Positions 43,273 through 51,298 of a DNA stretch of 64,000 nucleotides are shown here, piece after piece. The first letter of the stretch is position 1; every line of letters begins with the position of its first letter. The DNA is taken from positions 1 to 64,000 of the forward strand of contig JAJZVM010000010.1 in assembly GCA_021845645.1 (NCBI GenBank), given 5' to 3'. The DNA comes from Bacillota bacterium. GTDB lineage: Bacteria; Bacillota_E; JAJZYS01; JAJYTV01. The position numbers and the translations under genes were made by a program. The notes below the pieces were generated by a model that saw only the letters and a program-made list of their open reading frames with translations, was not told the DNA's origin and made no database searches.

Positions 43273-43807
43273 CCCCTTGCGCGTCCGTCTCTCCGGACGG
43301 GGCGGCCAGGGCATCATCCTCGCAGGCACGATGCTGGCGGAAGCCGCGATGGAAGACGGCCTCTACGTCGTCCAGACCCAGACCTACGGTCCCGAGGCCA
43401 GGCTCGGCGCCTCCAAGTCCGAGGTCGTGATCTCGGCGCGCGAGATCGCGTTCCCGGAAGTCTCGGTGCCGGACCTCGTGCTCTGCTTCTCCCGCGACGC
43501 CTACCTCAAGTACGGCAGGCAGGTGACGCCCGAAGGCTTCGTCCTGCTCGAAGAGACCATCCGGCAGGAGGTTCCGGACGCCAAGGGCCACTTTCTGCCG
43601 TTCAGGCGCACGGCGCGCGAACTCGGCAACGACCTCTCGCTGAACGTCATCGCGCTCGGCGCGCTCGTGGCCCTCACGGAGGCGGTGACGCGCCCGAGCC
43701 TGCGCAAGGCCCTGCGCGCCAGGATGAAGCCTGAATTCCTCGAGCTGAACGAGCGCGCGCTGGAGCTCGGCTTCGAGCTGGGCGGCGCCGTCCCCCAGAC
43801 CGTCTGA
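43262..43807 (+). CDS. korC: 2-oxoacid:ferredoxin oxidoreductase gamma subunit
   Basis: A 181-residue subunit of the POR/KOR gamma family: RLSGRGGQGIILAGTMLAEAA, TQTYGPEARLGASKSEVVIS (the CoA-interacting part) and VSVPDLVLCFSRDAYLKYG. ATG 43262 follows the GGGGGTGG ribosome site; a GTG at 43253 overlaps that site and is rejected. A hairpin follows the stop at 43820-43847. Confidence 0.92.
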   Translation: MLHDPLRVRLSGRGGQGIILAGTMLAEAAMEDGLYVVQTQTYGPEARLGASKSEVVISAREIAFPEVSVPDLVLCFSRDAYLKYGRQVTPEGFVLLEETIRQEVPDAKGHFLPFRRTARELGNDLSLNVIALGALVALTEAVTRPSLRKALRARMKPEFLELNERALELGFELGGAVPQTV

Positions 43808-43819
43808 TCGCGCCCAGGA

Positions 43820-43847
43820 GCGGCCACTCCCTGCGGGGGGTGGCCGC
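43820..43847 (+). terminator. hairpin after the kor operon
   Basis: An 8-bp perfect stem GCGGCCAC/GTGGCCGC around a 12-base loop, 12 bases past the stop and followed by CTTG. No long T-tract. Confidence 0.4.
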
Positions 43848-43924
43848 CTTGCGTGGTGCCGGCGCAGGAATCGCGGTGCCACGGGTGCAATTGCATGGGA
43901 CGGGCAATGCTCACGTGCGGAAGG

Positions 43925-45193
43925 ATGACGACCTTGCCGGATGCAAGCTGGATTCAGGATCTTGCCACCTACATCAACCCTGGCATCGCCCGGGCCTACA
44001 GCTTTCTCGGCGTGCTCTCGCCGGAGGTGCGCGCGGAGGGGGCGTTCGTCTACGACAGCGAGGGCAACCGCTACACCGACATGGGCGGGGGCTACGGCGT
44101 CATGGTGCACGGCTACCTGCACCCGCGTCTCGTGGCGCGCGCCAAGGCCCAGCTCGACCGCCTCGCGCTTCCGTCGCGCTCGCTGCCTGTCCTCGAGCCG
44201 ATCGCGCTCGCCAAGCGCCTCGCGGAGATCACGCCCGGCGACCTGCAGTTGAGCTTCTTCTGCAACTCCGGCGCGGAGGCAAACGAAGCCGCGCTCAAGT
44301 TCGCGCGCGCGCGCACCGGCCGCAAGGTCTTCGTCTCGACGCTGGGCGCCTTCCACGGCAAGACGTTCGGCGCGCTTTCCGTGAGCGGCCGCGACCTCTA
44401 CAAGGACCCGTTCCGCCCGCTGCTCACCGACGTGCGCCTCGTGCCCTACGGCGACATCGCCGCGCTTGAGGAGGCCATGGACGAGGATGTGGCGGCGGTC
44501 ATCCTGGAGCCGATCCAGGGCGAGGGCGGCATCGTCGTGCCGCCGGACGGCTACCTTGCCGCGGCGCGCAGGGCCTGCGATCGCCACGGTGCGATGCTGA
44601 TCTTCGACGAGATCCAGAGCGGCATGGGGCGCACGGGCCACTACTTCGCCTGCGAGCACGAGCCGGGCGTGGCGCCGGACTTCCTCACCGTCTCGAAGGC
44701 CCTCGGCGGCGGCATCCTGCCGCTCGGCGCCTGCATCGGCACGCTGGACGCCATGGGGTTCCTGGACACCATGCCGCTCATCCACACCAGCACCTTCGGC
44801 GGCGGCGGCGGCGGCGGCGCACCCCTCGCGACTGCCGTGGGCTGCGAAGCGATCGACGTGATGCGCGAAGAGGACTTCCCGGGCCAGGCCGTGCGCAAGG
44901 GCGCGATCCTGCGCCAAGGGCTCGAGGCGATCGCACAGGAGTTCCCCCAGGTGATCTCGGAGGTGCGGGGCAGGGGGCTGATGCTCGGCATCGCGTGCCC
45001 CCGCGAGGGCGTCGGCGGCATGCTGATGTCGGAGCTGCTGCACCGGCACGTGCTCGCCCTCTGGACGCTCAACAACGAGCGCGTGCTGCGCATGATCCCG
45101 CCGATCGTCATCTCCGAGGAGACGATCGCCGAGACGCTGGGCAAGATCCGCGAGGCGGCCGCCGAGGCGGCGCTTGTGGCCGAGGATCTCTAG
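43925..45193 (+). CDS. class III aminotransferase (ornithine/putrescine type)
   Basis: A 422-residue PLP enzyme. YTDMGGGYGVMVHGYLHP, FFCNSGAEANEAALKFARA, ILEPIQGEGGIVVPPDGYL, LIFDEIQSGMGRTG and the PLP lysine in LTVSKALGGGILPLGA are typical of ornithine, acetylornithine and putrescine aminotransferases. A run of seven glycines (from seven GGC codons, 44798-44818) replaces the usual FGGNPLA motif. The S-adenosylmethionine decarboxylase downstream makes putrescine a plausible substrate; not proven. ATG 43925 has a weak ribosome site; TTG 43934 with AAGGA upstream is an alternative. The gene is 15 bases from the SRPBCC gene. Confidence 0.83.
   Translation: MTTLPDASWIQDLATYINPGIARAYSFLGVLSPEVRAEGAFVYDSEGNRYTDMGGGYGVMVHGYLHPRLVARAKAQLDRLALPSRSLPVLEPIALAKRLAEITPGDLQLSFFCNSGAEANEAALKFARARTGRKVFVSTLGAFHGKTFGALSVSGRDLYKDPFRPLLTDVRLVPYGDIAALEEAMDEDVAAVILEPIQGEGGIVVPPDGYLAAARRACDRHGAMLIFDEIQSGMGRTGHYFACEHEPGVAPDFLTVSKALGGGILPLGACIGTLDAMGFLDTMPLIHTSTFGGGGGGGAPLATAVGCEAIDVMREEDFPGQAVRKGAILRQGLEAIAQEFPQVISEVRGRGLMLGIACPREGVGGMLMSELLHRHVLALWTLNNERVLRMIPPIVISEETIAETLGKIREAAAEAALVAEDL
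44798..44818 (+). repeat. seven tandem GGC codons
   Basis: A pure trinucleotide run encoding Gly7, in the active-site loop region of the class III aminotransferase. The surrounding frame is unchanged by codon-unit gain or loss. Confidence 0.9.
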
Positions 45194-45207
45194 GAGGAGC
45201 GATCACT

Positions 45208-45645
45208 GTGCCCTACGTGGAAGTGCAGAAGCTGATCCGGGCCAAACCCGAGGCGGTCTACCAGGTGCTGTCCGACATGGAGTCGTTCCCGCGCTTCATG
45301 GAGAACGTCGTCTCGGTGCAGGTCGTGCGGCGCGACGAGAACTCCACGGACTCCCAGTGGCACGTCACGCTGCAGGGGGCGCCGTTCCGCTGGCTCGAAC
45401 GCGACACGTTCCTGCCGGAGGAGGGTCGCATCACCTACCAGCAGATCTCCGGGGACCTCAGGCGTTTCGAGGGCGAATGGCGCATCGCGCCGGCGGACGG
45501 GGGAACGAGCGTCACGCTGACGACAGATTTCGAGTTCGGCATGCCGATGATCGCAAACCTCCTGAATCCGGTGGCCAAGCTGATCCTGCGCCGCAACGCG
45601 GAGGAGATGCTGGCCGCCCTGGACCGCGACCTGAGCGGCAAGTAG
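45208..45645 (+). CDS. SRPBCC family protein (coenzyme Q-binding/cyclase-like)
   Basis: A 145-residue START-like hydrophobic-cavity protein. AKPEAVYQVLSDMESFPRFMENVVSVQVV is the family start; the WLERDTFLPEEGRITYQQISGDLRRFEGEWRI middle and LTTDFEFGMPMIANLLNPVAKLI end also match COQ10/polyketide cyclase-type SRPBCC proteins (split motifs). The GTG start has AGGAGG about 10 bases upstream. The 15-base gap to the aminotransferase suggests the same transcript. Ligand unknown; lipid or quinone binding is typical of the family. Confidence 0.8.
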   Translation: MPYVEVQKLIRAKPEAVYQVLSDMESFPRFMENVVSVQVVRRDENSTDSQWHVTLQGAPFRWLERDTFLPEEGRITYQQISGDLRRFEGEWRIAPADGGTSVTLTTDFEFGMPMIANLLNPVAKLILRRNAEEMLAALDRDLSGK

Positions 45646-45950
45646 GCGGCTGGGGCGCAGTCCGCGCGGGCCCGGGCCCGCGCAAGGCGATGCCCCGGCG
45701 AAAGGCCGCGCCGGCGGCAAACCCCATGCCAGCGGCGGGCTTCACCTCGTTGGCCGGCTCCGTGGAGCTGCCGCCGCGCGGAGGATCCTCCGGAGGATCT
45801 TCCACAGGCCCGCCGATGTCTCGTGAATGGTCGCACTACACGAACGGCAGAGATAACGCAAGAGATCTGGCGCGGATGAGCGGGATCGTGACATCCATCG
45901 CGTCTCATTACGCCTCATCGTGAATCGTTGCTGAAAACCCCGCCTGTTCG
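45646..45950. other. 305-base intergenic stretch
   Basis: No supported gene. It contains a perfect 16-base palindrome centred on CCGG at 45784-45799, and the far end holds the speH promoter. Codon bias falls away after 45660. Confidence 0.4.
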
Positions 45951-45979
45951 TTGACAACCATCCGACATGTCTCTACAAT
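45951..45979 (+). promoter_or_regulatory. sigma-A promoter of speH
   Basis: Perfect TTGACA (45951-45956), 17-base spacer, TACAAT (45974-45979). It lies 37 bases before the speH start and is the best promoter in the window. Confidence 0.85.
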
Positions 45980-46016
45980 GCAGTTTGACGGTGAACCTAG
46001 GCGAGGGGGCTGATCG

Positions 46017-46388
46017 ATGAACGCACTGGGCCGGCACATTCTGGCCGAGGTGTACGGTTGCGACCGGGCGATTCTCAACGACCCGGAGCGGGTCGAGAGA
46101 ATCCTGGTGGCCGCAGCGCTGGAGTCGGGTGCTGAGGTCCGGGAAGTAGCCTTCCATAAGTTCAGCCCCCAAGGCGTCAGTGGTGTCGTGGTCATCTCGG
46201 AGTCGCACCTCGCGGTGCACACCTGGCCCGAATTGGGCTACGCCGCAGTCGACGTGTTCACGTGCGGCGAACGCGTCGAGCCATGGGACGCCTGCAACTA
46301 TATAGTGGAGCACTTCCGCGCCGAGAGTGTAACGGCGACAGAGACGAAGCGCGGCGTCTTCGCCGAAGTGGAAGCGCAGGTCGGTTGA
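46017..46388 (+). CDS. speH: S-adenosylmethionine decarboxylase proenzyme
   Basis: A 123-residue prokaryotic-type AdoMet decarboxylase. The self-cleavage site is at Glu62-Ser63 in ISESHLAVHTWPELG, giving a pyruvoyl group at Ser63. His68 and Cys82 (VDVFTCGER) are the expected processing and catalytic residues. It makes decarboxylated AdoMet for spermidine synthesis. The ATG has GAGGGGG 8 bases upstream and a strong promoter. A hairpin follows the stop. Confidence 0.95.
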   Translation: MNALGRHILAEVYGCDRAILNDPERVERILVAAALESGAEVREVAFHKFSPQGVSGVVVISESHLAVHTWPELGYAAVDVFTCGERVEPWDACNYIVEHFRAESVTATETKRGVFAEVEAQVG

Positions 46389-46393
46389 CAGGA

Positions 46394-46417
46394 CGCCCCG
46401 GTCTGAGGACCGGGGCG
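46394..46417 (+). terminator. hairpin between speH and ndk
   Basis: A perfect 10-bp stem (46394-46403 with 46408-46417) with loop TGAG, followed by CAACTTTC. It may partly terminate the speH transcript ahead of ndk. Confidence 0.5.
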
Positions 46418-46444
46418 CAACTTTCGGGAGGGAACAGGCAAATC

Positions 46445-46900
46445 ATGGAACGCACCTTCGTTGCCGTCAAGCCGGACGGAGTGGGCCGCGGCCTCGTCGG
46501 CGAGGTGATCGGGCGCCTTGAGCGCAAGGGACTGCGACTCGTCGGACTCAAGATGATGCGCGTCGGCGAGGAACTCGCCGGCCGCCACTACGAGGCGCAC
46601 CGCGAGAAGCCGTTCTTCGGCGGCCTCGTGCGCTTCATCACGTCCGGTCCGATCGTCGCGATGGTCTGGGAGGGGCAGGACGCCATCCAGGTCAGCCGCG
46701 GCGTCATGGGCGCCACGGATCCCGCCAAGGCTGCGCCGGGCACCCTGAGAGGCGACTTCGCGATGCAGATCGCGGCCAACATCGTGCACGGATCGGACGG
46801 TCCCGAGGCAGCCGAGCGCGAGATCGGCCTCTTCTTCCGGCCCGACGAGCTCGTCGGCCAGCCGCGACCGGAGGAAGACTGGATCTACGCGGGCAACTGA
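46445..46900 (+). CDS. ndk: nucleoside-diphosphate kinase
   Basis: A 151-residue Ndk. It starts MERTFVAVKPDGVGRGLVGEVI and has the phosphorylated active-site His115 in NIVHGSDGPEAAEREI. It transfers gamma-phosphate between NTPs and NDPs. The ATG follows GGGAGGG by about 12 bases. One base separates it from the MTA phosphorylase gene, so these are co-transcribed. Confidence 0.96.
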   Translation: MERTFVAVKPDGVGRGLVGEVIGRLERKGLRLVGLKMMRVGEELAGRHYEAHREKPFFGGLVRFITSGPIVAMVWEGQDAIQVSRGVMGATDPAKAAPGTLRGDFAMQIAANIVHGSDGPEAAEREIGLFFRPDELVGQPRPEEDWIYAGN

Positions 46901-46901
46901 G

Positions 46902-47675
46902 ATGATCGCGATCATCGGTGGCACCGGCGTCTACGCCTTGCCGGGTGCCGAGGAACGGGAACGCGCGATCAGGACCCCTTACGGCGAGGCCGCCGTGACC
47001 GAAGTGCCGTTGCCGGAGGGCGGGGAGCTCGTCTTCGCTGCGCGCCACGGCCGTGGTCACGCGGTGCCACCGCACCGCCTGCCGGCGCGCGCCCTGCTCT
47101 GGGGCCTCAAGGAGATCGGCGTCACGGCCATCCTCGCCACATCGGCGGTGGGATCGGTGCGTGAAGAGATCCCGCCCGGCACCCTGGCCCTTCTCGGCGA
47201 CTTCATCGACTTCACCAAGGCGAGGCCGACGACGTTCCACGACGGCCCGGGCGTCGTGCACCAGAACGTCAGCGACGCCTACTGTCCCAATCTGCGGCTT
47301 GCCCTGCGCCGCAGCGCCGCGGCCCAGGACATCGCGCTCCACCCTGAGGACGTCGTCTACGTCTGTACGGAGGGGCCTCGCTTCGAGACGCCGGCGGAGA
47401 TCCGCGCCTACCGCATGCTGGGCGGCGACGTCGTCGGCATGACGCAGGTGCCCGAGGCGGTGTTGGCGGCGGAGCTGGGCATCTGCTACGCGGCCGTCGC
47501 GCTCGTCACCAACCTGGCCGCCGGCGTGCAGGGAGCGCGGCCCTCGCACGAAGAGGTGCTGGAGCTCATGGCCGCGCAGGGCAGGACCCTCTCGAACCTT
47601 CTGCTCGGGGCTGTGCGCGATCTCGGGCCAACCTACCGCTGCAGCCACCACGCACAACCGGAGGCGATGTCGTGA
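46902..47675 (+). CDS. mtnP: S-methyl-5'-thioadenosine (or thioinosine) phosphorylase
   Basis: A 257-residue phosphorylase of the PNP/MTAP family. IAIIGGTGVYALPG (phosphate site), ARHGRGHAVPPHRLPARALLWGL, ATSAVGSVREEIPPGTLALLGDFIDFT, YVCTEGPRFETPAEIRAYRMLGGDVVGMTQVPEAVLAAELG are conserved. It splits methylthioadenosine (the by-product of spermidine synthesis) into base and methylthioribose 1-phosphate. Because an MTA/SAH deaminase lies two genes downstream, the true substrate could be methylthioinosine. ATG 46902 lies one base after ndk. Confidence 0.9.
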   Translation: MIAIIGGTGVYALPGAEERERAIRTPYGEAAVTEVPLPEGGELVFAARHGRGHAVPPHRLPARALLWGLKEIGVTAILATSAVGSVREEIPPGTLALLGDFIDFTKARPTTFHDGPGVVHQNVSDAYCPNLRLALRRSAAAQDIALHPEDVVYVCTEGPRFETPAEIRAYRMLGGDVVGMTQVPEAVLAAELGICYAAVALVTNLAAGVQGARPSHEEVLELMAAQGRTLSNLLLGAVRDLGPTYRCSHHAQPEAMS

Positions 47676-48898
47676 GCAGGCAGGACGGAGACCGCCGCAT
47701 CGACTGGGCACAGGATCACATGCCGATCCTCGAGGCCCTGCTGAGTGAGCGTCGCGCGGAGCAGCCGCTCAAGGGTGAGCGGGTGGGCATCGCGCTGCAT
47801 CTCGAGGCCAAGACGGCCCGGCTCGCCCTGGCGCTCGGGGAACTCGGCGCGGAGGTCGCGATCGCGGGCTCGAACCCGCTCTCGACGCAGGACGCCGTCG
47901 CCGAGGCGCTCGCCGCGCGCGGCGTGCACGTCTACGCCCGCCATGGCGCGCCGGTGGAAGAGTATTTCGGCTACCTCGACCAGGTGCTCGCGCACCGGCC
48001 GACGCTCGTGGTCGACGACGGCGGCGACCTGGTCACGCGGCTGCACCTGCGGCAGCCCGAGCTGATCCAAGAGCTCCGGGGAGGCACCGAGGAGACCACG
48101 ACCGGACTTGTGCGCCTGCGCGCCATGCACGCGGCGGGGGAGCTCAAGGTGCCGATGATCGCGGTCAACGACGCGCGCATGAAGCACCTCTTCGACAACC
48201 GCTTCGGCACGGGCCAGTCGGTGGTGGAGGCCATCATGCACGCCACCAACCTGACGATCGCCGGACGCTACGCGCTCGTGGTCGGCTTCGGCCAGTGCGG
48301 CAAGGGCGTCGCGCAGCGCCTCAGGGGACTCGGCGCGCGCGTCGGCGTCGTGGACATCGATCCCGTCAAGATGAACGAGGCGTGGCTGGACGGCTACGAC
48401 GTCGGCACGATGGACGACCTTTCGCCCAGGGCCGACATCGTCGTGACCGTCACCGGTGCCTTGCGCGTCGTGCGCCGCGAGCACCTCGAACGGATGCGCG
48501 ACGGCGTGCTGCTGGCGAACGCCGGACACTTCGACGTCGAGATCGACAAGCCCGCGCTGCAGAGCCTCGCCGCAAGCGTCGAGACGGTCCGGGACGGCGT
48601 CGAGGCCTACCGCCTGCCGGACGGACGCCGCCTCTACCTGCTCGCCGAGGGGCGTCTCGTCAACCTGGCCGCAGGCGACGGGCATCCCGTCGAAATCATG
48701 GACCTCTCCTTCGCCGTGCAGGCCCTGGCTCTGCTGCATGTGGCGGCCCACCGCCTGCCGCCGGGCGTACACCCGTACCCGGACGAGCTCGACGTGCAGG
48801 TGGCCTCGCTCTCCCTCGCGGCACGCGGCATCGGCCTCGAGATGGAGACCGAGGAGCAGGTGCGCTACCGGGCCACCTGGCGCGAGGGCACGCAGTGA
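47672..48898 (+). CDS. ahcY: adenosylhomocysteinase
   Basis: A 408-residue S-adenosylhomocysteine hydrolase of the short thermophile/archaeal type. It has VPMIAVNDARMKHLFDNRFGTGQS and the NAD-binding ALVVGFGQCGKGVAQRLRGLGA near residue 200; the C-terminal tail contains EEQVRYRATW. It breaks SAH to adenosine and homocysteine. Compared with E. coli-type enzymes the start KTARLALALGELGAEVAIAGSNPLSTQDAVA is conserved. GTG overlaps the mtnP stop; stop overlaps the deaminase start. Confidence 0.93.
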   Translation: MSRQDGDRRIDWAQDHMPILEALLSERRAEQPLKGERVGIALHLEAKTARLALALGELGAEVAIAGSNPLSTQDAVAEALAARGVHVYARHGAPVEEYFGYLDQVLAHRPTLVVDDGGDLVTRLHLRQPELIQELRGGTEETTTGLVRLRAMHAAGELKVPMIAVNDARMKHLFDNRFGTGQSVVEAIMHATNLTIAGRYALVVGFGQCGKGVAQRLRGLGARVGVVDIDPVKMNEAWLDGYDVGTMDDLSPRADIVVTVTGALRVVRREHLERMRDGVLLANAGHFDVEIDKPALQSLAASVETVRDGVEAYRLPDGRRLYLLAEGRLVNLAAGDGHPVEIMDLSFAVQALALLHVAAHRLPPGVHPYPDELDVQVASLSLAARGIGLEMETEEQVRYRATWREGTQ

Positions 48899-50184
48899 TC
48901 CGCCTCGAGGGCGCGACGCTGCTCAGCCCCGAGCGGCAGATCCAGGACGGCGTGCTGGTGATGGACGGAGCGCGCATCGTCTACGCCGGCCCGGCGGCGG
49001 GCGCACCGCCCGCGGGACCCGGCGACGAGGTCTCCGCACTCTTTGGCCGCGTGATCATCCCCGGCTTCGTCAACACCCACACGCATCTGGCGATGCAGAT
49101 CCTGCGCGGCGTCGCCGACGACGTGCCTCTCATGCCCTGGCTCGAGGAACACGTCTGGCCGATGGAGGCACGCATGACCCCCGAGGACATCCTCCAGGGC
49201 ACGCGCCTCGCTCTGCTCGAGGCGGTGGCGGCCGGCATCACCTGCGTCAACGACATGTACGGCTCCATGGATCGCGTCGCCGAGGCCATCGGCGAGTCCG
49301 GCATCCGAGGCATGATCACGCAGGGCCTGATCGGGGCGAACGATCCCGAGCGCGACAGCCTGCGGCGCGGCGTCGCCCTCTACGAACGTTGGCAAGGCGC
49401 CCTGGGCGGCCGCATGCGCGTCGCACTGGGGCCGCACGCGCCCTACACCTGCCCGCCCGACTACCTGAGGGAGGTCGCCGACTACGCGACGGCCCTGCAC
49501 GCGCCCATCCACATCCACCTCGCGGAGACGCGAGGGGAGACGGAGGAGCTCGTGCGCCAGGGCACGACGCCAGCCAGGGTCCTTAGGGACAGCGGCCTCT
49601 CGCGCGAGCACGTCGTGGCGGCGCACAACGTGTTCCCCGCCGACGGCGACATCGCCATCCTCGCAGGCCTCGACGTCGGCGTCGCGCACTGCCCCGTGTC
49701 GAACCTCAAGCTCGGCTGCGGCTTCGCTCCGACGCGCAGGCTGCGCGACGCCGGCGTGCCGGTCGGGATCGGCTCCGACGGCGCCGCGAGCGCCAATGTG
49801 CTCGATCCGTTCCTGAGCATGAAAGCCGCCGCCTGGATCGCGAAGGGCACGGCGGAGGACGCCGCGGCCCTGACGGCCAGGGACGTGCTGCGCATGGCGA
49901 CGCGCGAAGGGGCGCTGGCGCTCGGCTGGCCCGACCTCGGCGCGCTCGAGCCGGGCTACCTCGCCGACGTCGTCGTCGTCGACCTGCGGGGGTTCGCGGT
50001 CCAGCCCGTGTTCGACCCCTTCTCGGCACTCGTCTACACCGCGACCGCCCACCAGGTGGAACGCGTCTACGCGTCGGGCCGGCTCGTCTACGGCGACGGT
50101 CGCCACCACCTCGTGGACGCCCAGGACGTTCTGCAGTCCGCCAGGGCGGCGGCGCAGCGCATCGCAGGCCAGACGCTCCTGTAG
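48895..50184 (+). CDS. mtaD: 5-methylthioadenosine/S-adenosylhomocysteine deaminase
   Basis: A 429-residue amidohydrolase. Metal site: PGFVNTHTHLAM (His-x-His near residue 61), IHIHLAETRGE, and the Asp in GIGSDGAASANVLD. CPVSNLKLGCGFAP is the MtaD hallmark. It deaminates MTA or SAH to the inosyl form. As neighbour of mtnP and ahcY it gives two alternative disposal routes for the same nucleosides. The GTG start overlaps the ahcY stop (GTGA). Confidence 0.9.
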   Translation: MIRLEGATLLSPERQIQDGVLVMDGARIVYAGPAAGAPPAGPGDEVSALFGRVIIPGFVNTHTHLAMQILRGVADDVPLMPWLEEHVWPMEARMTPEDILQGTRLALLEAVAAGITCVNDMYGSMDRVAEAIGESGIRGMITQGLIGANDPERDSLRRGVALYERWQGALGGRMRVALGPHAPYTCPPDYLREVADYATALHAPIHIHLAETRGETEELVRQGTTPARVLRDSGLSREHVVAAHNVFPADGDIAILAGLDVGVAHCPVSNLKLGCGFAPTRRLRDAGVPVGIGSDGAASANVLDPFLSMKAAAWIAKGTAEDAAALTARDVLRMATREGALALGWPDLGALEPGYLADVVVVDLRGFAVQPVFDPFSALVYTATAHQVERVYASGRLVYGDGRHHLVDAQDVLQSARAAAQRIAGQTLL

Positions 50185-50199
50185 CTCCAGCACCCCCCC

Positions 50200-50227
50200 G
50201 CAGCGGGCCCAGATCTGGGCCCGCTGC
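50200..50227 (+). terminator. perfect 28-base palindromic hairpin
   Basis: GCAGCGGGCCCAGA followed by its exact reverse complement, 16 bases past the mtaD stop and without a T-tract. Probably terminates the SAM-salvage operon. Confidence 0.5.
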
Positions 50228-50301
50228 CAATATGTCACCAATGCGGGCGCGCCGCCTCTCCGGTTCAATGAAGACGACGGACAAGCGGGGGAGGACTTTG
50301 C

Positions 50302-51285
50302 GTGCGACGCCTGATCTTCGACTTCGGCAGCGAGAACGTGCGCATGAGCGTCGACGGCGGCAGGCGTCCCCCGCTCAGCGAACCGGCAGTGGTCGCGCAC
50401 CGCGGGACGGGCGACGTCGTCGCGGTGGGCGAGCAGGCCTTCCGCATGCTCGGCCGCACGCCGGACGGGCTTGAGGCGGAACGCCCCTTCACGCGCGGCG
50501 GAGTGCGATCGCAGAAGCTGGCCGAGGCCCTGGTGAGGAGCCTCATGGCCCGCGTCGGCGGCCACGGCTTCCGGCGGCCGGAGATCTGGATCGCGCTCGG
50601 TGCTGGCGCGAGCGCCATCGACCGCCGTGGGCTCGGCATCCTGGCACAACACGCCGGCGCGGCCCGCGTCCGCTACTGCTCGCTCTCGGCCTGCAAGGCG
50701 CTCGGCCTCGAGCTGCCGCTCTTCCAGCCGCTGGGCAGCCTGCTCGTGGATGTCGGGGCAAGCTGCACCCGCATCGACCTCCTGTCGCTCGGCCACTCGG
50801 TCGGGCACTACAAGGTGGAGATGGCCGGCGACCATATCGACGAGGCGATCGCCCGCCTGATGCGCGACCGCTACAACCTGATGGTGGGCGGCGCGACCTC
50901 GCAGGCCGTCAAGCACCTCCTACTGGGCGGCGGACAGACGCAGGCCACGGCCAACGGCCGCGACCTCGTCACAGGTCTGCCGCAGTCGGTGACGCTGGAG
51001 CGCGGGGAAGTCCTGCCCGCCGTGGAGCAGCTCGCGGATCAGATCGCGCATGCGGTGCGCGAGCTCCTGCGCGACGTCTCGCCGGAGCTCGTCGCCGACC
51101 TGGCCGAGCGCGGCGTGTTCCTGACGGGCGGCGGCGCACGGCTCGAGGTGCTGGCGGATCTCCTTCAGGACCGCCTGGACCTGCCGCTGCACCGCGATCC
51201 AGAGCCCGAGGAGACGATCTGCAAGGGACTGCAGCTGGCGCTCGAGCCGAAGAACGGCAACCGGCTGCGCCTGCGTTCGGCCTGA
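50302..51285 (+). CDS. MreB/Mbl-like actin homologue
   Basis: A 327-residue actin-fold protein. RRLIFDFGSENVRMSVDG is the phosphate-1 motif, GEQAFRMLGRTPDGLEAERPFTRGGV is typical of MreB, SLLVDVGASCTRIDLLSLG is phosphate 2, and VFLTGGGARLEVLADLLQDRL is the adenosine motif. The domains agree with rod-shape proteins, but identity with canonical MreB looks low (for example ATSQAVKHLLLGGGQTQAT replaces the usual EE..K.EIGSA). It stands alone and not with mreC/mreD, so it is likely an extra paralogue. GTG with GGGGAGGA 8 bases upstream. Confidence 0.8.
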   Translation: MRRLIFDFGSENVRMSVDGGRRPPLSEPAVVAHRGTGDVVAVGEQAFRMLGRTPDGLEAERPFTRGGVRSQKLAEALVRSLMARVGGHGFRRPEIWIALGAGASAIDRRGLGILAQHAGAARVRYCSLSACKALGLELPLFQPLGSLLVDVGASCTRIDLLSLGHSVGHYKVEMAGDHIDEAIARLMRDRYNLMVGGATSQAVKHLLLGGGQTQATANGRDLVTGLPQSVTLERGEVLPAVEQLADQIAHAVRELLRDVSPELVADLAERGVFLTGGGARLEVLADLLQDRLDLPLHRDPEPEETICKGLQLALEPKNGNRLRLRSA

Positions 51286-51298
51286 TCCGCGCCACGCG

